A stretch of 64,000 bases of DNA. Origin: Parelaphostrongylus tenuis. Its lineage: Eukaryota; Nematoda; Chromadorea; Rhabditida; Metastrongylidae. The stretch is from contig JAHQIW010001423.1 in NCBI GenBank assembly GCA_019055375.1, forward strand, positions 434,001-498,000, given 5' to 3'. The translations under genes were made by a program, and so were the position numbers. Positions 1-11,580 of this stretch are shown one piece after another. Below the pieces are notes generated by a model, which saw nothing but the letters and a program-made list of their open reading frames with translations, was not told where the DNA came from and did not search any database. Each line of letters begins with the position of its first letter. Position 1 is the first letter of the stretch.

Positions 1-369
1 ATGCCATCGTATACAGCGGCGCAACACTATTTGTCATATTCGAATCTCCACGACTGAGTGTTCTTTCTTTGCACACAAGAGTTCTATGGGCATCAAACAC
101 ATGGAGGTGATGTAGAAGAAGATGGAACATCTATGAATGAAAGTAACGAGGTTTTCTCTCTCTCTTTCAAGACGAGAGAAACCAATTTATTGAGTGGTAC
201 TTAGACGAGTTTCCCAATTCGTGGACAGTGGACATCAAATTATATATTTTTGGGACATAAAGTTCAAAAGATCGACTTCTCTTAATCTAGCCATCAAAGT
301 TAATTATTAATTTAAGTATGGAAACTTAGCTCTTCAGCTGGCACGAGGTTGCTAGACGACGTTGGTGTT
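1..369. other. No gene seen
   Basis: AT-rich sequence with no reading frame that looks coding. Bases 328-369 contain a short segment that recurs in reverse complement around 2727-2790, so the right end belongs to a dispersed repeat. Confidence 0.5.
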
Positions 370-693
370 CAAATAAACCCAATGATGTAGAGTGGTGTGC
401 AAAAACGTTTGCGTCAACCGGGATTCGAATCCAGATCTTACTCTTTTTTTCCAAAAGTGGGTTCAATGTCGACTGCCCTGCCACACCGTAGACGGTTGAC
501 TGTTGACAGATAACGCGTTGTAGCGTAGAAAGAGTGGAATGCAAAACGAGCGTCGGTGGTGCAAAGGTATAGCACATGCTCCCGAAAAGAGTCAAATCTG
601 GGTTCGAATCCCGAGTCGAAACGTTTTGTTACACCACTTTACATCATTGGGTTTATTTGAACATCATAACACCGCAATAGGCTGTCAAATAAA
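370..693 (+). repeat. Foldback element with two opposed tRNA-like sequences
   Basis: The outer arms are inverted copies (CCCAATGATGTAGAG near 378 against its reverse complement near 640-652). A - strand tRNA-like B box lies at about 418-432 and a + strand tRNA-like sequence at about 550-620, with A-box-like TGGTGCAAAGG and B box GGTTCGAATCCC. The tail after the right arm (AACATCATAACACC...) resembles the tail of the related element at 48539-48763. CAAATAAA at both 370-377 and 686-693 may be a target-site duplication, but it is A-rich and could be chance. I read it as a non-autonomous tRNA-derived element, not a working tRNA. Confidence 0.65.
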
Positions 694-2119
694 ATGATTT
701 CCGACGATAGTGTTGTTGTTAATAGTTCGCTGTACGGATAGCTAGCTGACGTTCCAGCGACACCGCCTTATTCAGAGCCTGGACGTACACTGTTACCAAT
801 ATTTGTATGAGTCCCCAATAGGATCGATGCTTAAGCACCGCCCCTCGGATGAAGTCAGAATATTAACCCCTGAGGGGCAGCTATAGAAATCGATGCGCGC
901 AGAGCAAAATGGGCGATTTTCGCTATGTAATTGAGGATTTTTTTTCGCCGTTTAAGTAAATTTGTGAAACTGTCGTATTATTTTGATGAAGAAAGATTTC
1001 TTCTTTTCGCTCATATGATTTTGGCTTAGATATATGCGCCTTGTTTGAAGAAAAACGTTAGTTCATTATGGAATTATGCTGAATATGAAAATTAATCAAC
1101 TGTATTGAATTGTATTGAGGACATTACAATAAAAAAACTCTAGTTATAATCCACCATAGTTTTATAAATGACCCAAGAGTCATCATAGTCAATAAAAACT
1201 TGAAACAATGAGTAATTTGTAACAAAAAGGAGAATGCATGCTGTTTTCGATACTAGTTCATCGACACATCTCACTATAACAAAGTTTATATTAGTCATTC
1301 GTTTATTTCCAATTATTCAAAGTTGACGTACGTGAGAAGATTGAGTACTCATGCATAGCGAAAGAATTCTAAGACATGAGGGACAGTCGGGTTCTAAGAG
1401 AACCAGTAAATAATATATATTTCCCGTTCAGTCATTGTATCGGCATGCCAACTTTTAATCACTATTCAGGTGTACGCATGTGTTCTTCCTAAGTAAGCGA
1501 AGCCTAATATTTGAAGAAACTGTTGGATCGGCAATTGCATCAAACTCAATAATATGTTGAATACACTTTTGCAACATTGGCTAATGAACCATTGTAAAAG
1601 ATGGACGAAGTAAATGTACCTCTATAATGCAACTCTGTATTGTTTAGGAGTACTTACATATAGTGTAGGAAACTTATAATATTTGCAGATCAAATTTTGA
1701 AAATGCTCTGTCTATATTATTGTGAAAAGTTGTTATGACTCTATGCACGAGAGACCCACTTTCTGCATAAGGTGGTGAATTTGCTAGCCGTATATGTTGC
1801 GTGAAAAATTATGCTGGAATAAATATTTCTGGGGCATTTGAACACCAGCAAAACATGAAATTTGCAATCACAAATATGGGTTCAAACTCCTCAAACTGTG
1901 CAGTCCAGGAAGGTACACTTTCAAGACAATTTTATACCAAGGTGCTGGCGCAACTGGCACTTCGACTGGATGTGTTGCAGATGGAGTTGTGATGGACCTC
2001 AAAGATGAGTTACTAACTGAAAAAAAAACATCTATGACGTCCAGACGTAGGGGTAGCATTTTACGTGTAAAACATAAAATTCTTTCATTGAAAACATAGA
2101 ATTGAAACACACTTTCACA
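694..2119. other. No gene seen
   Basis: About 1.4 kb of AT-rich sequence. The longest open frames (63-80 codons around 1801-2110, on both strands) have no coding-like composition, splice context or recognisable motif. Confidence 0.5.
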
Positions 2120-2410
2120 ACGTCATGTGACAATCTTTTAAAAAACCAACTTTATCATCAGAATCCTCGAGATTTGGGCTATCTAGTGAGTGGTTAACCT
2201 TTAGTGAAGAGCCATCTAGTGGCCTCAGCTGGGCAAATAAAGTAAATTGAATGAGAAAATAATTTTATTTTTTGTTATTGCGAAGTAATGAGAAGCTTTT
2301 TTCTGAAGCTAAACAGGTTTTTGGAATCTAGGAGAATTAGGCTTTCGACTGATTACTAAATGACTCAGAGAAAACTTTTATGCAGCGAGAAAGACCTTCA
2401 AGAATTTGTG
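2120..2410. repeat. Degenerate tandem-unit repeat (about 150-170 bp units)
   Basis: Carries the shared motifs of a dispersed family: a segment like GAGATTTGGGCTATCTA, then about 100 bases on a segment like TTTTATTTTTTGTTATTGCG followed by AAGCTTTTTTCTGAAGC. The same order recurs at 6840-7500, 18760-19010, 25090-25980, 38200-38440, 39040-39780 and 50080-51415. Confidence 0.5.
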
Positions 2411-2714
2411 TACCTGAGCTGGTGGACGTTGTCCCATAGGGGTTAAGCGCATGTACGGTGCCAGGTCTCGTGTTACAGTGACGCACTCATCTTTACTGTT
2501 CTTTTTGGGTTTTTAGCGTTTTTCCAAAACGCTTCGAGAGTTCTGCGCGTTCATGTTCTGGAGTTCCGAGTCAGGGTCGTGATAGTTACATCAAAATCAT
2601 TATTGTTGTGCATTTAGGGACTAGGTAAAGTTGGAGGTTTGCTTCCATCGGTATCAGCTTTCCCATATAGATGTTCTTCTATGCGCAGATCTACATCCGT
2701 AGAGCGCTCTATTA
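2411..2714. other. No gene seen
   Basis: No convincing reading frame or repeat identified by eye. Confidence 0.4.
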
Positions 2715-2960
2715 TTAACAATCAACAACGACAACCAACGTTGTCTACCAACCTCGTGCCAGCTAAAGAACTACGTTTTCGTACTTAATTAATAATTTTT
2801 AGGGCAATCGCCTAATCCTACTAGACGCCGATGTAAGTGATTAAGTGTGCAACACCATCGCATCCTGCTGAACAAGATCGTTCCTGTTTAGTGCTTTTGT
2901 GCTCGAGATGTAAGCCTTCAATTCACGCTAGTTTTTAGTTTAGCGTGGTTATTATTACCG
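2715..2960. repeat. Dispersed repeat
   Basis: The first half matches the reverse complement of about 328-370. The second half, from TAGGGCAATCGCC near 2801, recurs with divergence at 3291-3400: a GCCGATGTAAGTGAT segment followed by a CACCATCG segment and a TAGTGCT/AAGTGCT segment. It is part of the tRNA-like foldback family. Confidence 0.5.
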
Positions 2961-3117
2961 CACCAAATGAACTGTTCCGAATCCACATCGGACGCTATGT
3001 GGCAACACTCAATTTTTATATCACAAAACCCCTTTTTATATAAATAAAGCTATTTGTTCAACATTCCTGATAATTTTTAGAACGACCATGATTTCAGGTT
3101 CTCTAAGAATACAGCTC

Positions 3118-3550
3118 AGATTTACACGGAAATGTAGAGTGATGAACAAAACCTTCCGTCAAGCGGGACTTGAACCCACATCTCACTTTATGCGGGAGCG
3201 CGTGCTCTAACCAGTTGCGCTACTGACGCCCGTTTTGCACACCACTTTTTTTAAGCTACAGCCCATCAGATAGATAGATGAACTTTATTTTTGGGGCAAT
3301 CGGCAAATCCTATTGGGCGCCGATGTAAGTGATAAACTGTGTAACACCATCGATGCTGCAAAATAAAGTCGTTCTTGTTAAGTGCTCTTGTGCTATCAAA
3401 TGGATGCGTTGTAGCGTAGAAGAAGTGGTGTGCAGAATGGGCGTCAGAGTGCAACGAGTTAGAGCACGCGCTATTGAATAGAGTGAGATGTGTGTTCGAG
3501 TCCTGGATAGAGTGAGATGTAGGTTCAACATAAATATACTAGTCACCACA
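3118..3550. repeat. Two opposed tRNA-like sequences with linking repeat
   Basis: On the - strand (about 3235-3150) there is a strong tRNA-like sequence: A-box TAGCGCAACTGG, then TTAGAGCAC, then B box GGGTTCAAGTCCC, with partly complementary ends (CGTCA against TGACG). On the + strand (about 3440-3510) a decayed version has AGTGCAACGAGTTAGAGCAC and GTGTTCGAGTCC. Between them, 3288-3400 repeats the 2797-2910 segment. Weak acceptor pairing and many relatives in this window make a transposable-element origin more likely than a tRNA gene. Confidence 0.6.
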
Positions 3551-3559
3551 AATATATAC

Positions 3560-4280
3560 TGCGTACAAATATCAATACACTTATGTCTCTGACAGACCTT
3601 GATCCCTTCTGGATCTAGTAATGCACCAGCGTTCGCTAAATGTAAGCCGTTATAACTGCGGATTTATTTTCTCATCGGCTTACCATAGAAAATCTACCTG
3701 TATCCATCTGCTAACAAAGGACACATGGCAGTGATAGGACGAGTAGTAGTAATACGGAGGTCAGTATATAGAGAACATCTTAGCTTATCACAATAGTGAC
3801 AATGCGCGATAAGGATGAAGTTTGCCACATCCTATGGCATGCAACCGCTCCAGATGGAAAAGCAATACAAATGTCTTGAAGTGATTAGATAACATGGTTT
3901 ATAACGTGGAATTTTACATAGTAGGGTTTATTTTATATTCTTTCTCCAGTAGGTGGCGTTATAAAGTAAGTGGAATTTTTGAAACTATTCGTGAGATTGC
4001 CGACCTCTCTATAAATTTAACAACAAATCTTTGTGTCTTTACAAACATGTGGCATTTAAGAACATTAATCACGCTCAAAATGAATTGATAAATAAGATGT
4101 TAAGTCGTATTTAAAACTTATAAAGTGTGCGCTTCTGGAAAACGTTGCTATTTCTCATGAAACTGTGCTCGGGTGATCGGAAACAGAAAAGCCACCGAGC
4201 TTCGTAGTCTTCCTGTTTGCGTCACAGCAGCACCGGTTAAAAGGATAGTCTGCTCATAAACATGATTGTTCTAGAGCTCG
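3560..4280 (+). promoter_or_regulatory. Shared 5' flank of the A/B/C paralogues (copy A)
   Basis: This flank is recognisably the same as the - strand sequence at about 15420-14700 and the + strand sequence at about 19690-20448. Shared words in order include CTCTGACAGAC or its mate near 3590, CGGCTTACC near 3680, a TAGTAGG...TCATTTTAT block near 3920, AACTATTCGTGAGA near 3984, and CCGACCTCTC near 4000. Long similarity upstream of the start codons means the promoter was duplicated along with the gene. A likely trans-splice acceptor (GTTCTAG) ends 6 bases before the ATG. Confidence 0.6.
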
Positions 4281-7200
4281 ATGTTTACTCTTTGTTTACT
4301 TGGATTGTATACAACAGCTACATTCATAATGTTCCAGGTAATTTCTTTGTATTCTTCCCAACTCAATCGACTTATCTCTTATTTTCCCGCAGAACTTACT
4401 GCTTCTGAACATAAAGTGCCTTTAACAAAGCTATTGTTACTCCCTTTATAACAAACAGTGGTACTTTTTTGTCATCTCGACCCTGTTTGAAGTCTTTGGT
4501 AAGAACTTTTTTTTGCCGATTTGAAAAGTTTCGTCAATCGCTTGATAGCTCAAATCAAGTGCATTTGAACGACAAATTTCTCAGATGACTGCTTTTTAGA
4601 GCTGTAACGCTCGAAATAAAGTTTTGCTTCACACTGTAGGATTTTTCGCTGGACAGAAGCTTTTTTATAATCAACTACCAATGAATCGCCTGTCACCTGT
4701 CGTCCCGTTGATCGTCGAGTGACTCGAGCTGATACCAACAACACTTCCATATTTCCCCATCTCGTGAAAAAGAAGCCCAGTGGGTCCTCCTCGCTCTAGG
4801 GATTCGCTGAGCATAATATCTTTCTTCCATCGCTTTTGTGAAGAAATCGGACCAACGGGTCAGTGGTCTTCCTTTAGAACGCTTGACGTCCCGAGGAATC
4901 CAGTCGGTAACGGCTCTCGTCCATCGGTTGTCGTTGAAGCGCATCACGTGTCCGGCCCACCTTATTTTCGATATCCTGGTGTGCAGAACGCCGTCTCTGA
5001 TCTTCGATCGTTGACGAAGGTCGGAACTTCGGATCCTTTCTCTCATTTGCAAGATACGGGATACTCCTAGCATCGACCTTTCGAGTGCGCGTTCGATAAC
5101 GGCAAGTGATCTTTCATCCTGCTTACGTAGCGACCAGGTTTCTGCTGCATACGTCAGGGCGGGATAATTGTCGAGTCGAAAAAGTGGACATGGAGGCGGA
5201 TGTTCTTTGCTTTCTTCACAACGTCTTCTATGCCTTGAACACTCCGTAAGAAGCCCGCTTCCCTCTGGCACAACTGTGGAGCTGGGCCGTTCATCATGTT
5301 ATCCTCACGACCTAGATAGACGTAACTGGAGTATTTGGAGATGTTCGTTCCATTGAGCATGAATGGGGCATTTAAAACCCATCCGTTCCCCATAAACATC
5401 GTTTCGTTAGATTTACTTGAAGACTAATCTTTCCACAGGCGTTGTCAAGATTGTTCAACAATCAGTCCGGATGGCTGTTGCTTGATGATGTGAGAACGAT
5501 ATCGTCAAATCGAAGATAGTTTAATTGTCGACCGTCGATTTTTACTCCCATATCTTCCAATTCTAATGTTCGCATGATATTTTGGAGGGTGACAGTGGAT
5601 AATTTTGGCGAAATCGTATCGCATTGTCAAACCCATCTTTTTTTGTCGACGCTAATATTGTTGTAGAATGGCGATAGTTTGGTCGTGAAATCTTTATATA
5701 GCTCACGAATGATCATCATGTGCCGAGCAGGGACGCCCTAGCTATCCAGAGCCTCTGTAAGCGCTTCTGTTTCCACTAAATCAAAGGCTTTCTTCAGATC
5801 GATGGGGGTCAGACAGAGCGGTATTTCATACTCTCGTAAAACACAATAAGTGTTGTAATCGTGTGGATGTGGTCGATGGTGCTAAATCCTTTTCGGAACC
5901 CTGCTTGTTCGCATGGCTGCCCTTCGTCTAGTGTTCTGTCAAGTCCGGTTAGGATGACTCGAGTGGAGGGTTTATAGACAACGGACAGCAAGCAAATTGG
6001 GCGATATTGCCTGAGTCGTGGAGGTCTTCCTCTTTGAATATCAACGCGGTCTCGCTGGTTTCCATTGAAATCAATCAATAGATAGAGGAAATGTGATTTT
6101 AACAACATGTTTGTTCTTAGAACGGACTTATTTGAGCGCTGTAACAGTCGATTGAAAATTAGGTTTCGCAGTCGGTGAGCTTCTTTGGTTGGCTAGGGTT
6201 TGTGTACTAACTGTAATATCGATCCGCGGCACGAATCACATGTGAAATTTCCGATGAAAATCAGGACCATCTCTGATTCTTCGAAATTTTCTCTACATAT
6301 TCATGAGCTTTTCTTCAGAAAAAAAATGTCGCAAATAATTGTGCGTGTGTTTCAAAGATTGCAATCTCACAATAAAATATAGATCACTTTCATGAGGCCA
6401 GAAACTTTGATCCCATCCGAAAATGGTCTGAAAAATAGTTATTCCAGTTTACGACTGTGCTGTGGTTCATTGTGAAATTTTTTCTGCAGTACTAATCGAC
6501 GATGATTCTTCAGTACAATCGTGGGAGCAACGAAGAGCAGTACCGAAGGGAAGACGAGTGTTTTTGAACCGGATTCCGACTCCAACATTGACCTTATTGC
6601 GACATCTATGCTTGTAACATCGCCAAACAATTTGTAAACAAACGGAAGCTTTATCCGATGTCCTTTCTCGCGCTGACGTCTGGATTGTAATAGGCCGTAC
6701 TTAAAGCAGCTGACCTGCAATGACTTAATGTGGCGAATGTTGAAATGGCTAGTTGGTTTGGTGTCTATGTTGCGAAATGGCATCTACATACCGGCAATAC
6801 GGGGTGGCCTGGTGTCTTTGTTGCAATAAGCGACACCTAATGTTCTTTTGACTGCTACAGTTTAGTAAAAAATTCTTTCGAAAAACCAAATCCATCACTG
6901 GAATCGGCAAAATTCAGACTATTGAATGTTTGCTAAAAGATCAAGGGAAATGCCCTGTTCAGCGAAAGATGCGCTGAAACGCCACAAATGCGAAACATTG
7001 ACTTATTTTGATGTTACAGCGCACTAGAAGGTTTTTCTCCAAAACGCAGCTGTATTTTTGAAATCGCCTAGATTTGAGCTATCAATTAAGCTATGAAACC
7101 ACTTGAAAGATTTAAGAAAGCGCCTTCCTTCAAAAGGAGTGCAAATAACACCAGTAATTCAAGTGTGTGAAACCCAATATTTTTTGGGCGACACAGAGCT

Positions 7201-9692
7201 AGAAGGTGATTCTTTGAAACTAAATAGAATTTGAAATTGGTAAGATTTGCTTTATCTAATGACCAAGACCTGACTACGAGGAATGCTCTATCTGTCGAGA
7301 AATGCTCAAATGTGGAACCAAATTTTATCTCGATTGTTATAGTGCCAAAAACAAGCCATTCGACCATTGGAAAACTCGAATACACTATTCAAATTTGCTT
7401 GATCTGAGCTATCGAATGACTATCAAAACGTTTCACAAAAGCAAAAAATACGTTTTATCGAGCCCTTAAACAGGATCGAATAACGGAAAAGTATCCAAAT
7501 AGTCATGAATGAATTGGCAATCTACATACCATTCACAAGATTAGAAATCCCTAGAAATTCCTGAATGTCCTTCTATGCAAAAATACAACGTATGCCAAAA
7601 ACCTTTAGCATATTGTGATTTTCACACCAAAAAATGCGTCAAATCAATGGATGCCTTTTATCTATATCATTTCAGTGCTTCAAAAGAAACGCATATAATA
7701 GAGCCACTAACAACGCAAGTGCAGAAAAACGATTCGAGGGCGGCGGTACAACTAAAACCGGTGAGCATGAGGAAGTTCGTCTATTCTTGTCGAAGAAATA
7801 CCTCACAGAATGGGAGCCAGTTCTGCGCGGAATGTCGAATCATGGAGTGCACGCCTAACACTATGAGATTAAGCCAATCCTCGTGCATTACGCGATGTTT
7901 CGTGCGGCTACGTTAATGAAATAGGTTGCGGAAAAAGTTTTGAGAAAATACTTGTGAGGCATATCTATGCGCCTATTAAAAGGATAAAAGGATAAAGCTC
8001 TCGGCGTTAATCAATCCCTGAGAGATGCGCCATGCATTCGACTTCAAATTTTAACTTCGTTTGAAGTGATTGAATGCATATCTGGCCTTTACAATGACTC
8101 GCGGTGGCCTCCCGCTAAACTGAGTCAGTGCTGCTCATCCTCCCAGACAAGTCTGAGACCTGTTTAGTACCAATTTACCGACCCCGAAGGGATGGATGGC
8201 TTGGTGAGCCATGAGCGCGAGATCGAACCACTAACCTCGTGTGCGACGCAGAGCACCTCTAGCCACTGCGCCACATGCGCTCATGCGCCTATTACACCCA
8301 TATAAACACAAATCCAATAGTCAAAGTACTCCCCTTCAACTTCAGGCACTTCCAGTCACTTCTCCTGCAAAAGATCGATCCCGTGAGCATAAAATTGATT
8401 GACTAATTGAAGCGCTCACTTTCACCGTTGCATTTGAACCCAACAGCCATTCACGCATCATCAACAATCTAATTTGCTCTCTTGTTAACTCCATCTTGAA
8501 ATAAGTATATAAATTATGTACCAATCATCACAGGAGAAGACGAGCATTCAAATGAGCTCAAAAAACACAAAAAAAAAATGGCAGAAAAAGTTATAAGCGT
8601 TTTCTCAGAACTTTTTCCCCAACCTATTATTTCGGATATCGAGCAAACCCTATGCAAATATGAACGTGCCAGCCAGAGGATCGTCATCGCTTTGATAGCG
8701 ATTTCAGAAAGCTGTGCAGTAAAAAAGGCGTTTTGAGAATTTACCCTTGCAACCAATATTGAAGTGGTTTATCCGCCTTATGGGCAGAAAATGTCGCACA
8801 CAATGCCCCGGTAGGTATCTGTATAACGGTGTTACCCATAATGTTGCTGGTACCCTAATACATTTTTCGTTTGTTTTGAAGACCGTCATCCGTCTTTCTC
8901 AGCGCGTGATCCAGATTTCTTTCGGTTCTTCTTCGCTTTTGGCCTGTTTGGTTTCACTTCCTTCAAATTGGGACGCTAAATAGAAGCTGTGAAAGCGATC
9001 CACCAAAAGCTAATTAAATACTTTTGTTTAATCTTTTTAGTACCACTTTTTTCCACTTTCACAGCAGCTTGACATTCCCAGCTACAATTTCCTTCCTCCA
9101 GATAATTCGAGAGAGAAGAAGCCAGACAACAAATCGCCATTCCAATTCAATTTTTTGCCATTCAAAACAGAGGTAATTTCTATCAAGAACGTACAGTTAT
9201 GATCGGCTTTTCAAGACACAGAGATTTCTGTAAAATCAAATAGCTTTAACTCAGTGCTTTCTTATTTCATCAATAAACATTTTCAGGATGAAATCAAAAC
9301 AGATCTGGATTCGATCAAAGGAGAAGATAATCCATTTAAGAAAGCGTGCGTTTCCTGAGTCCTTTGCATAAGTTTTCATTAGAGGCGAAATATATAAACA
9401 AAAATCTTGCAGCTATAAGGAGAAACAGAAAAAGGAGTGTGAAGGAAAAGTAGAGCAGCATATAGCAATCGTTGGCGAAAAAATCACAAATCTTTCGATT
9501 TATGTGCGTGACATATGCTTATCTTCTGAATTATTGTCTTCAGCAATACTTTTATTCTTGAGGATTAACAGTTGCTCTGCATACCATTATTGATTTATGT
9601 GTTTCAAATGGTTTTTTTTATAGCAAATGGATAAAAAACCATTTCAAGAGGAATACGCTAGTAAGAAAGGAAGGAACAAAAAAATGAATTGA
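4281..9692 (+). CDS. Copy A: small lysine-rich protein with signal peptide, unknown family
   Basis: I do not recognise the family. Exons, chosen by splice signals and phase continuity: 4281-4337, 7676-7760, 8534-8589, 9065-9172, 9287-9345, 9413-9503, 9624-9692. They join in frame to about 174 residues. Exon 1 encodes a 19-residue hydrophobic leader (MFTLCLLGLYTTATFIMFQ). Next is a short Asn/Ala/Thr/Gly-rich exon starting with Cys, then strongly Lys/Glu-rich exons (NELKKHKKK; KEKQKKECEG; KKGRNKK). Exons 1, 2 and 5-7 have clear counterparts in copies B and C with the same intron phases, which supports coding. Exon 3 is the weakest: its donor is GTTATA, and copy B lacks the segment. Intron 1 holds an RTE relic and a tandem array; intron 2 holds a SINE and a mariner piece. 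AATAAA follows at about 9860. A secreted protein is inferred from the leader alone. Confidence 0.55.
4685..6110 (-). mobile_element. RTE-type LINE reverse transcriptase relic
   Basis: Reading leftwards, about 6030-5720 shows RT motifs (RPICLLSVVYK, EGQPCEQAGFRKGFSTIDHIH, DLKKAFD). The region near 5513-5499 reads LRFDDIVL, where active elements have F/Y-ADD, so one residue of the catalytic box is deleted. From about 5190 to 4700 comes the C-terminal part (LTYAAETWSLRK, GHVMRFNDNRWTRAVTDWIP, KRSKGRPLTRWSDFF). Several frameshifts and stops, and no endonuclease domain, make it a dead 5'-truncated copy. It sits in intron 1 of copy A. Other pieces of the family lie at 11185-11570, 29740-30640 and 43866-44465. 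Confidence 0.85.
6111..6839. other. Intronic, no gene seen
   Basis: Part of intron 1 of copy A. A 114-codon - strand frame (6783-6439) shows no recognisable motif and lies next to a degenerate tandem array, so I do not call it. Confidence 0.4.
6840..7500. repeat. Degenerate tandem array, about 160 bp units
   Basis: Successive units share GTTACAGCGCACTAGAAGG-like and TAGATTTGAGCTATC-like segments (7015-7100, 7185-7260, about 7340-7420) and end with ATCGAATAACGGAAAAG near 7475-7495. The end motif recurs at 39765-39780 and 51390-51405, so the family has a defined boundary. Confidence 0.55.
7979..8282 (-). mobile_element. tRNA-derived SINE, 304 bp, with 12-bp target-site duplication
   Basis: ATGCGCCTATTA occurs at 7967-7978 and again at 8283-8294, flanking the element exactly. 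On the - strand the head (right end) reads GCGCATGTGGCGCAGTGGC then GAGGTGCTC, an RNA polymerase III A box, with B box GGTTCGATCTCGCGC. The tail (left end) is a run of TTTTATCC units. It lies in intron 2 of copy A. Other copies are at 16447-16747, 30269-30569, 34408-34675, 53231-53537 and 61706-62007. Confidence 0.8.
8345..8515 (-). mobile_element. mariner transposase N-terminal fragment
   Basis: The - strand frame contains MELTREQIRLLMMREWLLG followed by SNATVKVSASISQSI, which resembles the first helix-turn-helix of mariner transposases. Only about 55 residues remain and no catalytic region is nearby. It is in intron 2 of copy A, between the SINE and exon 3. Confidence 0.55.
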
Positions 9693-9960
9693 ATTCTTTT
9701 GAGTTCAAGAAAAATGCCAATAATGAGAATCGTACAAACATTCTGCTCAAAAAGAAATGAGATAGAGAAAAATCAATCATGTGTGTTTTGGTTTCGTTTG
9801 GTAAAAAATACTCTCTCTGTCATAACTTGTGCTGATTACCAAAAATTATCTCCAAGCAATAAAGATTTTCGAATTTGTCCTTCTCAATCAAGTGATTTAA
9901 GTTTGTGTAGTATTTCAAGGTTCTGAAAATTCTTTAACACTTTGAGTGCCATGTGGGACG
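9693..9960 (+). other. 3' flank of copy A, shared with copies B and C
   Basis: The segment TGCTGATTACCAAAAATTAT near 9830 matches the reverse complement at about 12870-12890 and, more weakly, 23130-23150. AATAAAG near 9860 is a candidate poly(A) signal, with equivalents in B (complement of CTTTATTG near 12850) and C (AATAAATG near 23100). Confidence 0.5.
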
Positions 9961-10234
9961 TTTCGTCTCACATCGCGCGACGTCAAATCTCAGTTACTAT
10001 AATGGTGGCGTCGTTCCATCTGAGAAAGGCGGCGAATCTCACGAGATGACACACTTCAGAGAGCATGATGGATGCGAGAAGATGAACCCAGGTGGTTCTG
10101 AGAGCATTTTCATCATGAAATGATGGAATTTCATTGAAAAGTTCCCACAGATAATCTCACTTAAGAGAACATCAATATCTTCCATATTTCATCTACATTT
10201 CTTAAGTTTCAACGACAAAACTACATCGCTAAAT
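9961..10234. other. No gene seen
   Basis: No convincing frame or repeat found by eye. Confidence 0.35.
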
Positions 10235-10650
10235 GATAACCATAATGATAATGACTATGGCAGTGATAATCATAATGCTTTCAACAATGGTAATGACTGC
10301 GAAAGTGATGTAAATGTCAATGTTTTGAGCTGTTGTGAGGTCTGATATGGGCACTTACACAGTGCTAGACATTGCTGTGACCTAAAGTCGAACTTGTAGC
10401 TGATAAAGTGAACCATACTTTCATTCGATAGAGACTATAGCAATAATTATGACAGTAATAATGATAATGGTGACAATGATAATAGTGATCGTGATAATAG
10501 CGGTATTGGCGATGCGATAGTGATTAGTGAAAACTATGATGGTGATAGTGATAGTGATCATGATATTAGTGATAGTGAGAATAGTGGTAGTGATAGTGAC
10601 AGTGGTAATAATGGTGATGGTGATGGTAATAGTGACAGCTATGTGATAGT
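10235..10650. repeat. Imperfect simple repeat (GATAGT/GATAAT units)
   Basis: Two blocks (10235-10320 and 10437-10650) are made of three- and six-base units such as AGTGATAGTGATAGTGATCA. They are separated by a unique-looking segment (10321-10436). Part of that segment, with ACACAGTGCTAGACA, recurs at about 33105-33130. The Ile/Thr-rich - strand frame across the block is a product of the repeat, not a gene. Confidence 0.8.
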
Positions 10651-11184
10651 GACAACTTCCTAGTAAGTGGTTGTCCATACCCAGGGCGTGCTCTGCCTTT
10701 GTTGTGACTCTCAGATTTCCCACGGTCTCAATCACCTACCGAGACGTTGGCGTGGTATGAAGGCGCTTGTTGCAAAAGCACAGAGACGCACATGCCCCCT
10801 TTAGCGAGTGCCGCGAACGCGAGTGCATATTAACGGTGGTCGTCAAAGTGTTAGCTGACATTTGAGGTGGCTGTTGTCTGGGGCACAATGATAGTTGCGG
10901 CTCTACATCCCATATACAGTCATGTAAGCTGAACAGTTTAATAGTTTTATGTACTCACCCAACAAACAGTAGGAGGATTTCAGAATTGCTTGGGTAAAAT
11001 CCGCTATGATGCAACAACTCACGCAGATCTATATGGATCAATGAACGTGTATCGCTGAAAGGGAGGAGGTCACTCAATTCAGTTTGCCAAGGGGGGATTT
11101 TAGTAGATGCTTTTCTATGTGCAGTTAGTGCAGTACTTCGTTGGCCGGAGATTTTCTGTTGCCGTAGTTGTGATCGCGCATTTG
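10651..11184. other. No gene seen
   Basis: Intergenic sequence between the simple repeat and an RTE fragment. No coding signal recognised. Confidence 0.4.
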
Positions 11185-11580
11185 GAAAGTCAGTGCTGAG
11201 AGCATCTCATACCTTGCGAACGAGGAAAGGGATCCAAAGCTCTCACATACGCCAACGATGCTGTTTTACTGTTCAGACTATCGAAGACAATATAGGCCAG
11301 GTAGGCAATGCGGTTCAACGACAATCGATGGGCGAGAGCTTTTACAGACTGGATTGTTCCGGACGACAAGAGTACCACGGAAACACTACAAGCCGCTGGT
11401 CTGATTTGTTTACAAGCGTCTATAAGAGATATGATGCTTAACTCCTGAAGCCAGGAATGCTCACTTTGCCTCTGTTGAATGTGATAAGGAAAGATACTTT
11501 TTACTGAAGCCTGTTTGAGTCACTAAACGATCGACGGGACGATAGATGACACAGGTCATTTCTGCGTTAAGAGTAAACTA
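11185..11580 (+). mobile_element. Decayed RTE 3'-end fragment
   Basis: Scattered matches to the C-terminal RTE region at 5190-4690 appear in order in different frames: a NEERDPKLSH segment (compare RERIRSSDL), a TTIDGRELLQTGLF segment (compare NDNRWTRAVTDWIP), YKRYDA, and finally VTKRSTGR (compare LDDQRDDR). Many frameshifts; non-functional. Confidence 0.6.

Noticed and set aside
3150..3235. tRNA gene on the - strand
   Set aside because: A and B boxes and spacing are good, but the acceptor stem is incomplete and the same sequence occurs as part of a dispersed repeat with an opposed partner nearby.
8747..8983. 78-codon frame between exons 3 and 4 of copy A
   Set aside because: The matching region in copy B is open in a different frame and direction-ambiguous; no splice sites fit the phase of the flanking exons.
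10421..10735. 104-codon Ile/Thr-rich - strand frame
   Set aside because: It is the translation of a GATAGT-type simple repeat.
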